A stretch of 64,000 nt of DNA from Mucor racemosus (Eukaryota > Mucoromycota > Mucoromycetes > Mucorales > Mucoraceae): positions 1,860,001-1,924,000 of the forward strand of contig JAPEHQ010000001.1 in assembly GCA_027405735.1 (NCBI GenBank), read 5' to 3'. Shown in pieces: positions 12,701-22,400 of this stretch. Every line of letters starts with the position of its first letter. Position 1 is the stretch's first letter. The position numbers and the translations under genes are program-made. The notes under the pieces are model-generated. The model was given only the letters and a program-made list of their open reading frames with translations, ran no database searches and had not been told where the DNA came from.

Positions 12701-14039
12701 TTGCAATATATCAACAGGCCAACGATCCCGTCGAATGTTCCTTGACTGAACATTTATATCATAGACACGCTTCATTGCAGCATAATGAGGCACCAAAACA
12801 TCATTCGATAATTTGACTAAATAATCAGAAAATGGTAATTCGGTTGGGTTGACATTCTTAAAGACATTAAGTACATGACGATATGCTTCAAAATAACCAT
12901 CTGTCGCTTCAATCATGACATAAGTATCATTTGCGGTCAATGATGGATCTCCAAAACCAAAAGGTTGTTCATCATCATCCCTTTCCAGATATATATCAAC
13001 CAAATACTCAAATCTGTTTGGACCACGCATTGGTTCATCACCACGGTTTACTACAGTTGCAATCTTTAAATCTTTTTCAAAATGATCTTTTGATAATAAC
13101 ACCAATGAACCAGGCATTAATCTTTTGGATTGTTGCCAATTGACACGAACATAATAAGGTAAACGGAAACTAACTCTATACAAAGGTTGGCGAGTACCGA
13201 ATACAATTGCATTCAAATGTACCTTGTTTAAATATATCAATGAATTGATCCCATTTGTAAATCCGATTTTACTTACATGTTCATATAATCGATACGGTCT
13301 TTGTTGTGAAACTTGTTCCATTGCTACACCAACATCTTCATGATTTTTAGCATAATTAAACACCTCTTTATAACCTTTCACGGCTTTTTGTAAAGGAATC
13401 AAAAAATCTTGGCGCATCAATTCAAAATGGGTATATAAATATTGATCAGTGTTATCGTAGGGTGCTTTTACACGATTAATTGGGACATCTGGAAAAGGAT
13501 CTCTATAGTCGCGTTGCTCCCACTCATCCGTATCTTTCAATTCTTCAGATGCAATAATATCGTCAAAAGTGGGAATAATATCTTGTCCGCGAAATGCTGT
13601 ATAGTCTGTTACTTTTGAGAAAATTGGAGCATCCTCAATCTCTAAATTCAGCCTAAATGTAGCTATAGCTGTAGCATCTTTTGAACTAAATTTATCTGGT
13701 GTTTGTTCTTGATAATATTCATCTTCGTTCTGCTGATTCCATGATGTCTGATTCTCAGGAGAAGCTCCCCATCCGCGTTGAGAATCAATTGCCCAACTTT
13801 GAGAAGGTGCAGCATTACCAAAATCAAATTTTGATCGTGCTGGTGGTCTTCTATTAGGGGTTACTTCAAATTCGTTGGTTAAGTTGTTAAAATTTGCTGT
13901 AATGACATCGGGTCCTGTCGTGCTACATTTTTCATTATTAAAATTGGTTAAATTATACAATCATGGTTAAATATCAATCTTATTACATTGGAGATCCCCA
14001 GCTGCGATTATTGTTAGCTTGCTCGTTGTAGCGAGACAT
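9800..14039 (-). CDS. rnhA: Sex-locus RNA helicase, ZNFX1/Hrr1-like (UPF1-type SF1 helicase with NF-X1 zinc fingers)
   Basis: Seven exons on the minus strand: 14039-13987, 13922-12502, 12435-11240, 11185-11058, 11001-10398, 10336-10106, 10045-9800 (1,292 residues). SF1 motifs appear in order: Walker A GPPGTGKT near residue 452; Walker B-type VVEEAAE near 905; GDHQQLRP near 933; YQGEENKIIILSLVRS; then NRVCVSLSRAQH. The C-terminal 160 residues are Cys/His-rich with repeated CGH and CX3C spacing (NALPCGH-type, LPCGHTL) as in NF-X1-type zinc fingers. An Asn/Arg/Gly-rich insert with RGG repeats lies between motif I and motif II (about residues 640-670). In S. pombe the related Hrr1 acts in RNAi-directed heterochromatin, and human ZNFX1 is a relative. 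In Mucoromycota this helicase flanks the sex gene. The first ATG (14039) is followed by a 17-codon exon; the ATG at 13964 meets a stop after two codons. Confidence 0.92.
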
Positions 14040-14091
14040 TTAAAGACCAAAGTAAAAAGCAGAATAAAGAAATCAAAACAAATCAGGAGTT

Positions 14092-14688
14092 TTAATATTT
14101 ATTACATAAAAAATTTACATATACAGCATTATAATCATAATCCATGTTAGAAAGAAAATCCGTCTCTACACCACCACATAGTATGTACTCTTCATCAACA
14201 TTGGAGGTCGGTAAAGTTGGATTTGGAAGGTCGAAATTGTTCATAAGATTTGTCTCTTCAATTTGAATACAAGTTATGCTTTCATCGTTAAAGTTTGATA
14301 ATTGATTATTCACTGCAAACATATTCAGTTTTTCCAAATCTTCTGGTTTTGGTTTGGATTGGGGTACGGTTACGGTTACGGGTTTGGATTTGGATTTGCG
14401 TTTAGGTGAGTATGAATAACCTGGATACTGTTTCTTATGCGTTATGTTCTCTACTTCGGCCATGCGATAATATGTTGTCCTTTTATCTTTTGGCATTTTC
14501 CACCAAATTCGTTTTGCTTCTTTTGAAATCAAGCTTTGAAGTCTTTGTGGGTTTAATTTTTTTTGTTCTCGCTCATAATCGCTTCGAAATAAAAAGAATG
14601 CATTCCGTGGACGTTTAGGGGTTTTTGTATAGACCGAAGTACTGGGCATCTGTACCTCAATATCATTGTCAAAGACTATTTTTAACAT
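14092..14688 (-). CDS. sexM/sexP: HMG-box sex-determination protein (SexM or SexP)
   Basis: 198-residue, single-exon protein with one MATA-type HMG box at about residues 23-96. The box begins PKRPRNAFFLFRSD, continues ISKEAKRIWWKMPKDKR and ends YPGYSYSPKRK, the basic tail typical of mating-type HMG proteins. The rest is low in similarity to anything I know, as expected for these fast-evolving proteins. It is the sole HMG gene between rnhA and tptA, the position that defines the sex locus in Mucorales; such proteins set plus or minus mating identity. A TATAAA-like sequence lies about 64 bases upstream. Its stop is 52 bases before the rnhA start on the same strand. I cannot assign M or P without alignment. 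The protein lacks a recognisable second domain. Confidence 0.9.
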   Translation of the reverse strand: MLKIVFDNDIEVQMPSTSVYTKTPKRPRNAFFLFRSDYEREQKKLNPQRLQSLISKEAKRIWWKMPKDKRTTYYRMAEVENITHKKQYPGYSYSPKRKSKSKPVTVTVPQSKPKPEDLEKLNMFAVNNQLSNFNDESITCIQIEETNLMNNFDLPNPTLPTSNVDEEYILCGGVETDFLSNMDYDYNAVYVNFLCNKY

Positions 14689-14751
14689 TTTCCAAACTTG
14701 AGTATTTTGAAAGCGAAAGAGAATAATATCAAAGCAGGTTTAAGCATTGAT

Positions 14752-14761
14752 CGTTTATATA
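14752..14761 (-). promoter_or_regulatory. Candidate TATA box of the HMG gene
   Basis: TATATAAACG on the minus strand, 64-73 bases upstream of the HMG start codon at 14688. This matches TATA-box spacing for a short 5' leader. It is inferred from position and motif only. Confidence 0.5.
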
Positions 14762-15650
14762 AGTGAAGAACAATGAAAGCAGCCAAGTGCAGCAGGGAGT
14801 TACACGAAATGCAACATAATCTCGCTAGTTTTCTATATGATCTGCTCTACTGTTTTATTATATCAAAAATTATGCATTGTTCTCTAAATCTAATATTTTC
14901 ATTGTATTAATCCTTTCATGTTTTATAATAGATTCCATTATTCAAAATCCAAATCACTAGAATGGATAAAATGAATCTGTAATGAATTTTTATTTCGTTA
15001 TTTGTTAGACCATTCTGGAAGCAAGTATTATATAACAATCATATCAATAAAAAAATTGGCAGCTTTATTGCTAGAATAATAAACCGCAATTATTACAATG
15101 AGCCAAGATTAGTATTCAAAGTATGTAACCAAACGTATTTCTTGACCCCTTAAGCTGTTTATGGTCTCAGAGGACTAAAATCTGGTAGTCGTACTCTACT
15201 AAATCTATTCATTTCAACAAAGCGTTCACCGGACAACAAAATAATATGTCCCTGTGGAGTGAACGATGTTTTCAAGCGACAAGAGCACCTTATATTTAAG
15301 CGTGTGAATTCCTACCTCTTTATTTCTATAATCAATTCTCAATTAAATCCTGCTTAATGAATACTTTCATATCAAGTGAAAATGATGAAATTCGGGAGTG
15401 GAGTCAAAAAAAGAATCCCCGTTGATTTTCTGTAATGCCTTAATTCAGGAGCAAAGAAGTTTTAAGTTTTTGAGAATGAATTCATTTATTGGTTGCTACA
15501 TTAACCAACTTTGTTTGAGACGTAGGAATACACGACTGATTTGTAGTCATTATGGTTCAAATATGGGATATCTTGTAATCGAGTAAGGCATTTCACAAAC
15601 TTATCCATGTCCACGTCATATTCTTTCCATGTCCGAGAGGATTTCACAAA

Positions 15651-15656
15651 TATAAA
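15651..15656 (+). promoter_or_regulatory. Candidate TATA box of tptA
   Basis: TATAAA 40 bases upstream of the chosen tptA start. If it is used, transcription would start close to 15,680, near an out-of-frame ATG at 15,681. Confidence 0.4.
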
Positions 15657-15690
15657 CAGGTCAAAGTTAGCTTGAAGTCAATGTTAAGCC

Positions 15691-17166
15691 ATGTTTGCTA
15701 CCAAACCAAGCTCTGGAGAAATAGCGAGAACTATTACTGAAGAGTATTCCTCATATCCAGATATAAACAACGCACCTAAATTACGCCATCAATTACAGCA
15801 GGAAGATGTTGCAACAGATTCACAACCAACATGGTTGGCGAACGAAAGCAAGATAAGGACAACAGGATCATCAACAGCAAGTATTAGGACGTTTTCTCCG
15901 ACAGGCACACGGTACAATAGCAAGAAAGGGAGAGGAATATTTTCATTTTTAAAAGAAACAACAGATCCAGATATCCAAAATGATTTATCAACTCGACATG
16001 TTGAAGATAAAGGAAATAGATTTGAAAATGCAGTATGGAATCGAGTGCCTGGAAGTCAACATTTTGTTCTATCTGATAATCTTAAATTTATACTGAATTG
16101 CTGCATGTGGTATATATCGAGCTCATTAACAAATAATGTTGGTAAATCCATTATGAACGCTTTTCAGTTTCCAGTAACTCTTACATTTGTACAATTTGGT
16201 TTGGTTGCCTTTTGGTGCTATGTTATTGCAGTGTTCAAATCGAGCAAAATCCGATCACCTACAAATGATATTTTAAGGACAATTACACCACTTGCATTAT
16301 TTTTAATTGTTGGACATGTATTTTCTAGCATTGCAATCAGCCGAGTACCCGTCAGCTTAGTTCATACAATCAAGGTAAAATTATTTTTCTTCTTGTTAAA
16401 CAAAACATTTACCAAATTAAATTAGGCATTGGCACCATTGTTCACTGTATTGTTTTATAGACTTGTATTCCAAGTTAGTTATACACAAAGAGTTTATGTT
16501 TCATTATTGCCATTAACACTTGGTGTTATCCTCGCTTGTTCATTTACATTTTCAAACAATATCGTTGGATTATCTTGCGCTTTGGGTTCATGCTTCATCT
16601 TTGTTACTCAAAATATATTTAGTAAAAAGTTGCTATTTAAAGAATCAAAACTAGGAGATCGAAACCCCAACAAACTGGACAAATTAAATGTATTGTTTTA
16701 TTCATCAACAATCTCATTTTTATTAATGGTACCACTGTGGATTTACTACGATGGCAATGGATTATTCTTTGATCAACCAATCATCGATAACGATTATACC
16801 ATGTCAACATCAAGACTTGTCATCTATTTCTTCTTGAATGGTACAATGAATTTCTCTCAAAATTGGTTTGCATTTACTACTCTCAGTTTAACATCACCTG
16901 TCACTTATTCAATCTTGTCATTATTGAAGAGAATCTTTGTCATTGTCATGAGTATTGTTTGGTTTGGACAGCATATTTCATTAACACAATTTGTGGGTAT
17001 ATTTTTGACATTTATTGGTTTATGGATGTATCAAAAAGCAAAATCTGATGTAGATAAGGGTGAAATTAAAATCAGAGAAAAAGAATCAATAGACATGTTA
17101 CCAATTCAAAAAGAATCTGATAGCACAACATGGATAGACAATAACAACGATATCAAATTGAAATAA
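15691..17166 (+). CDS. tptA: Triose-phosphate-translocator family transporter
   Basis: Two exons, 15691-16374 and 16426-17166 (474 residues). After a hydrophilic N-terminus of about 130 residues come about ten hydrophobic segments of a TPT/nucleotide-sugar-type (SLC35-like, Sly41-like) carrier. The family core is visible as LSDNLKFILNCCMWYISSSL, TNNVGKSIMNAFQFP, RVPVSLVHTIKALAPLFTVL, and near the end SPVTYSILSLLKRIFVIV. Its place next to the HMG gene and opposite rnhA matches the tptA gene of the zygomycete sex locus. Substrate and membrane are unknown; ER or Golgi is likely by family. The start at 15691 gives full family coverage; the ATG at 15681 is in another frame. Confidence 0.93.
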
Positions 17167-17824
17167 CAAACTGATGACCCTGATAAAAAATTAAAACTCA
17201 GATGACCATCATTATTAAAGCTTTAAAGATTTGTTTTGGGATAAGAAACAGTAATTATATGGAATAAAATTTACTCTATATACACTTTAGCATGTTGTTT
17301 CTACATGAGTATTTTTTGTTTTGTAAAAATTATATGAAAACTGCTCTAAGCAAAATGATCTTTGTCTCGACAAGAGAAAGCGAAACAAACCAGTTTCAAC
17401 CCAGTTTTCGAATATTCATAACCTCAAAGAATATTTTCAGGATAAAATGACTAACAAAAGCAAATAAAAATAACATAAAAACAGTTTTAAACACAAGATA
17501 TCGACTCGGGTATTTTTATTTTGAAAAATTAGGTCCAAAATAGCCACGGGTTCAGGATTTTGAGTAAATATAGTCTTGGTAGTAGATTATTTTTTACATA
17601 CACTTTCAAAAGATCAAACTACATTCAATCAAAATTATTATACTAAAGTAATTCATTCTTTGAATTGCAACCCTTAAATATAAATAGTTAATGACGTTCT
17701 TGGTATATTTTTAGCTTTAAAGGTTAAGATGGTTGTTTCAAACGCCATATATAATGAATCTCAGTATTAGAGTACCGTATCTACTTTCCTTTTGTTTTTA
17801 TTTTGAAACAATTACAATAAAACA
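17167..17824. other. Intergenic spacer
   Basis: AT-rich spacer between tptA and the lyase-family gene. No supported feature was seen. Confidence 0.5.
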
Positions 17825-19212
17825 ATGGGACCAAGAAAACCAGAAGTTGAATATATTCCTTTATCCAAGCTAAAAGTTCAAAAGCAAACAGGGCCAACCG
17901 AAAGAACAAAGGAAGCTTATAAATGCTTGGAAAAACTAGCGAATAATGCATTAAAGAACGGACCCTTTAGTATAACGTTCGAAAAAAAAGAACCTCATAT
18001 TGCACCAACTGGCGATGCACGAGATTTTCTCAGTTATGCTCCGTAAATACGCAACTATTTATTATTTAAACAATTCGTTATTAACATTTTTTTTTCGATA
18101 TTAGATATTGGTGGCCTGTAAGATTTTATACAATTGGCTTGTGCAATTTTGCTTTAAATTAACGTATTAAAAATAGGAAAATCCCAAAGATCCCAATACA
18201 AAATACGTTCGTAAAGATGGAAAAAGAAATCCAGGCATGTGTACATTAGTGTATAAATGACAATGTCACTGTAATAATAAACTTTTTGGTGTTCAAATAG
18301 ATATAGGCAATGTAAAAGACCAATCTCAATTGGAATCGATCGCAGAAAATTTGCAATATTTATGCTTGGGATATTACTTTTTCGATAATGAAAATTATGC
18401 AATTTATGCTGTTGCACTATTAGACACTTTCTTTATAAATGAAAAGACACGAATGAATCCTAACCTTAATTATGCACAATTCGTTAGAGGGTCTCAAAAC
18501 CACTCATCACTTGGACGTGGAGAAGGCGTAATTAGTAGTCGATGGTATTTATTTGTTTACATTTGAATTATAAAAAGTTAAATTAATAATTTCTCTCAGT
18601 TTATCCCGTATCGTGAACCTTTTGCCTCTTTTGGATGCATTCCATGGTTATTATGCATTAAAGCAATATATATACTCTTGGTTCGGTTCATACCTTGATT
18701 GGCTTCAAACAAGCCCTGTAGCTTTAGAAGCTGCCAACGCTAAAAATAACATTCATACTTGGTATATCGTCCAACTAACTTCTATTGAACAGTTTTTAAA
18801 CCCTGTATCCCCTCATGTATCAAATCTATTATTCAAATTCTTCAAAGAATCATTACCAAAGCAGATTGACATCAAGACCGGTAATCAACCGCTTGAATCA
18901 AAGAGAGCAAAACCACTTCATTATTTAGCCTTCAACTTGCAAGCAATCATGTTTTTAGCAGAGTTAGCCAGAGATACAGGGTTAGATGTTTATCGCTCGA
19001 ATGTTTTGATTAAATTGGCGACATATATCACAAAATATGCATCTGATGATAAGCAAGATATTACAGAAGCTGTTCGATGTGTTGAACTTGTATCCAGTGG
19101 CCTTCAATATCAAGATGATACCTGTCGATCATTTATTGATAAAGCTTATAATTGTAAATTTGCAGATAAAATTGGAGGACCAAAAAATGCAATTCATGTC
19201 TTATGGTCATAA
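17825..19212 (+). CDS. Alginate-lyase-family (chondroitin AC/alginate lyase fold) protein
   Basis: Five exons: 17825-18042, 18105-18117, 18177-18240, 18301-18544, 18600-19212 (383 residues). Exon 2 is only 13 bases and completes the family segment SYAPYWWP. Family landmarks are PTGDARDFLSYAPYWWP, DPNTKYVRKDGKRNPG, QLESIAENLQYLCLGYYFF (an alpha-toroid helix), GEGVISSR, and NNIHTWYIVQ, where the family usually has NNHGTWYD. Enzymes of this fold cleave uronic-acid polymers by beta-elimination. The shifted His and the absence of the usual Asp make activity uncertain. There is no N-terminal signal peptide from this start. Donor GTACAT after exon 3 is less usual but keeps the frame. The gene lies directly beside tptA and 188 bases before the Thr-rich gene. 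Confidence 0.85.
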
Positions 19213-19400
19213 AAACCATTTTATGCACTGTAAACTGTCAATATTTTGATGAATTTTTAAATAAAAATAAAGCATGTATACAATATACAAACATTGGAAT
19301 TATACTTTATTTAGATATAACGTTTTTTTATACATCATTATACCGTTTATCATAATAATATTGCTCTTTATCCTTTTTCTTTAATTCTGCTTTTGTATAT

Positions 19401-22400
19401 ATGAGGTCTGATATTAGCTACGGGCTGCCGTGGTTTCTTATATTCATATCCCTAATTTTAGCAGGGTAAATAAGATTTTGACATGTAAAAGAGATCAATT
19501 GTACTGATACAAAATCATAGGATCAGGGCAGCTGATGATATTACAGAATCGCCATCTTCATCATCATTTTTATTAGACTCAACTATGAGTATTGTAGATC
19601 AACAACAATTTGCTTTTAATCAATTAGATTTACCAGAGTACAATGCCATTCAAACTGAAGAAAAAGAGGATCTCGAGGATACATTTGCAATGGATGCTAT
19701 TACTGTAACAACGGTAGCAACGGTCAAGGTTTCTTCTACAATTACAAGCACTATTAAATCAACTATTCCATCCTCGACAGTTAAATCCACAACATCTACT
19801 GTTGTTTCTCCCAAGAGTACGTCTGTAACTCCTTCTAAAAGTACTTCTACTGCTATTGTTTCTGTAACTGCCTCCCAGTCTTCTATATCTAAAACTAGCT
19901 CTGTAGTATCTAGTAGTTCCAGGGAAAGCACAACATCAACTACACCTACACCTACACCTACACCTACACCCATGCCTGACCCAGATCCAGTTTATTATCC
20001 TACCGAAATTGATACTGAATTGCTTATTTTCTGTTTTAACAATCCAGATGAAGCAAGTTGTGTAGATTTATTCCGTTTAATCCATTTCTTCTTAAGCGCA
20101 AGATTGAATTCTGATCCAATTCTAGTACAATACCTATCAGAACTTGGAATAGATATGCCTGAAACAGATATAGTTACTGCAACATCCACATCAACTACCA
20201 GTGTAAGTTGTATCATTGTTGTTTACATTTTATTTTTTTAATAACGTCGTATATTTCTTTGTTTGTACGCATTATCTCGATATAGTTGCTTTTTACTGAA
20301 TACACAACAACTACAGTTAGTACAAACTCAGTTGAGGTTGTCAGATCTACATCTACCGTATATGTTGATTATGTAAGTTTTAAAATGGGTACTAAGGGAA
20401 AAAAATAAGTGTATTAAAGGTTCTTGAACAGAGCAACGGTAATGGCAGTGGTGCTGCATTAACGAATGAACACACTAGTGCTCCTTCATCATGTTCTATA
20501 CCTCCTCCTGAAACTATCACTGCCTTTGCGACAGAAGTTTCCACTAGTACTGCAACTGTACTCTATGTTTCAACTGCTACAGTGGTAAATTTGGTTACAG
20601 TAACCCCCGATCCAGTTTTAGGATCACTTTCCGCAAGAGGACCTGTTGAATGTGGATTGGTTTTAGCAAATAATGCTGTAATGAGCTGTTTAGCTATGAT
20701 AGGCCAGATCTCTGAACCTCCAATGCCAACGGATTGTATTGAATTACCTGAATTATTAGGTCCTTATGTACCATTAGTGTCATCTTGTTATGGTAATGCG
20801 CTTACAATCACTGAAGAATTCCCTGTTACTGTAACGGGTGCTTGTTCATCAGCACAAATCGCATCAGTCATCTCTACATATACTGTAACAGATCCTACAC
20901 TTACAAGTACTGTAACTGTTCCTGCTACTACTATAACTGCTCCTCCATCCACTGTAACAGCTCCTCCTTCTACTATAACAGAAGTGATTGTTGTTGCTGA
21001 TCCATTAGGTCATGATACGTGTGGGCTAATTTTGGGAGATAATGGCGAAGGCATGTTAGATGGCGATGTTGCATCTTCATGTTTGTCTAGTCTTTACAGC
21101 AGAGTATCCTATCTACCATTTACAACAACTCTCGTTCCTACAACTGAGACTATATTTGCAACTACTACTCAAACCGACACATTCACTGCAACTGAAACAT
21201 CACTTGACATTCGACTAATAACCGCTTCTATAAGCTATGCAGTTACGGAAACTGCAACTGATTTTGAGACAAAGGTGAATACTGCAACAGTGACACAGCA
21301 TGATACATTTACAACAACAGCTACAATCACAACTACTGATACAGCTTACAAGACAGAACATGAATTGACTGTAGCTACAGTAACAAGTACATCAACTCAA
21401 ACCAAGACAGATGTTGACATAAGGATAGTTACAGCTACAATTGAGTCTACATTAACTACTACTGTTCATGATACTGTCACTGATTTTGCGACATTGACAA
21501 ATATTGATGTTAGAACAACAACAGATACAATGACAGCAACAGCAACAGCAACTACAACAGCTACAGAGCATGTAACAGATATAGACATTAGAATTGTAAC
21601 TGCAACTGTCACTACAACTTCCATGGTGACAGATTATGAAACAATCACAGATTATGCAACTCTTACTACTACAAATTTCAATACCATTACAGATAGATTA
21701 ACAGCTACAGCTACAACTACGACAACTAGCTTTATAACCAAGGTAGATGTTAGTCTTATTACTGCAACCATTAGTGCAACATCAACGGTAACAGAACGAG
21801 ATATTATTACTAGTTTGGCAACTGTAACATCGACAGATTTGAGAACTATCGCTGATACAATTACGGCAACATCTACAATCACTGATAAGATCACTGAAAC
21901 TGAAGTTAGTTTTGTAACTGAAACTGTAAACAGTGTTGATACTATCACTGAGCATAACACTATTACTGATATATCCACCATTACAAGCAGTATATTCAAC
22001 ACAATTACAGATGTTATTACTGACACTTTAACTACAACTCAGATCAAGACTGAAGTAGATGTTCGTTTAGTCACTGCTACATTGACTACTACTGAAACAT
22101 TTACAGAACATGATACAGTGACTAATCTCGCAACCATTACGAGCACCAGCATTGGTACAGTAACTGATACGTTAATCAACACATTTACAGCAACAGCTAC
22201 AGCAACTCAAACCAAGACAGAAGTAGACGTGCGATTAATAACTGCTACTGTTACAGCAACATCTACTTTGTCTAGAATAGATACCATCACAAATTATGAT
22301 ACAGTTACTACTACAGATTACAGAACATTGACTGATACTATTACATCGACATCTACATTTATTGACCATAACACAGAAGTTGATGTTCGTTTGATTACTG

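Larger units (their letters stand above)
14689..15690. promoter_or_regulatory. Divergent promoter region between the HMG gene and tptA
   Basis: One kilobase with no supported gene separates the minus-strand HMG gene and the plus-strand transporter, so it should hold both promoters. TATA-like sequences lie at 14,752-14,761 (minus) and 15,651-15,656 (TATAAA, plus, 40 bases before the tptA start). A 62-codon frame at 15,398-15,586 resembles nothing known. In related fungi this interval differs between mating types. Confidence 0.6.

Noticed and set aside
17754..17824. Signal-peptide-like reading from the ATG at 17754 upstream of the lyase-family gene
   Set aside because: It is two bases out of frame with the gene start, and I found no intron that joins the two frames.
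19930..19980. ACACCT hexanucleotide repeat as an independent microsatellite locus
   Set aside because: It encodes the Pro-Thr run of the Thr-rich protein and is part of that coding exon.
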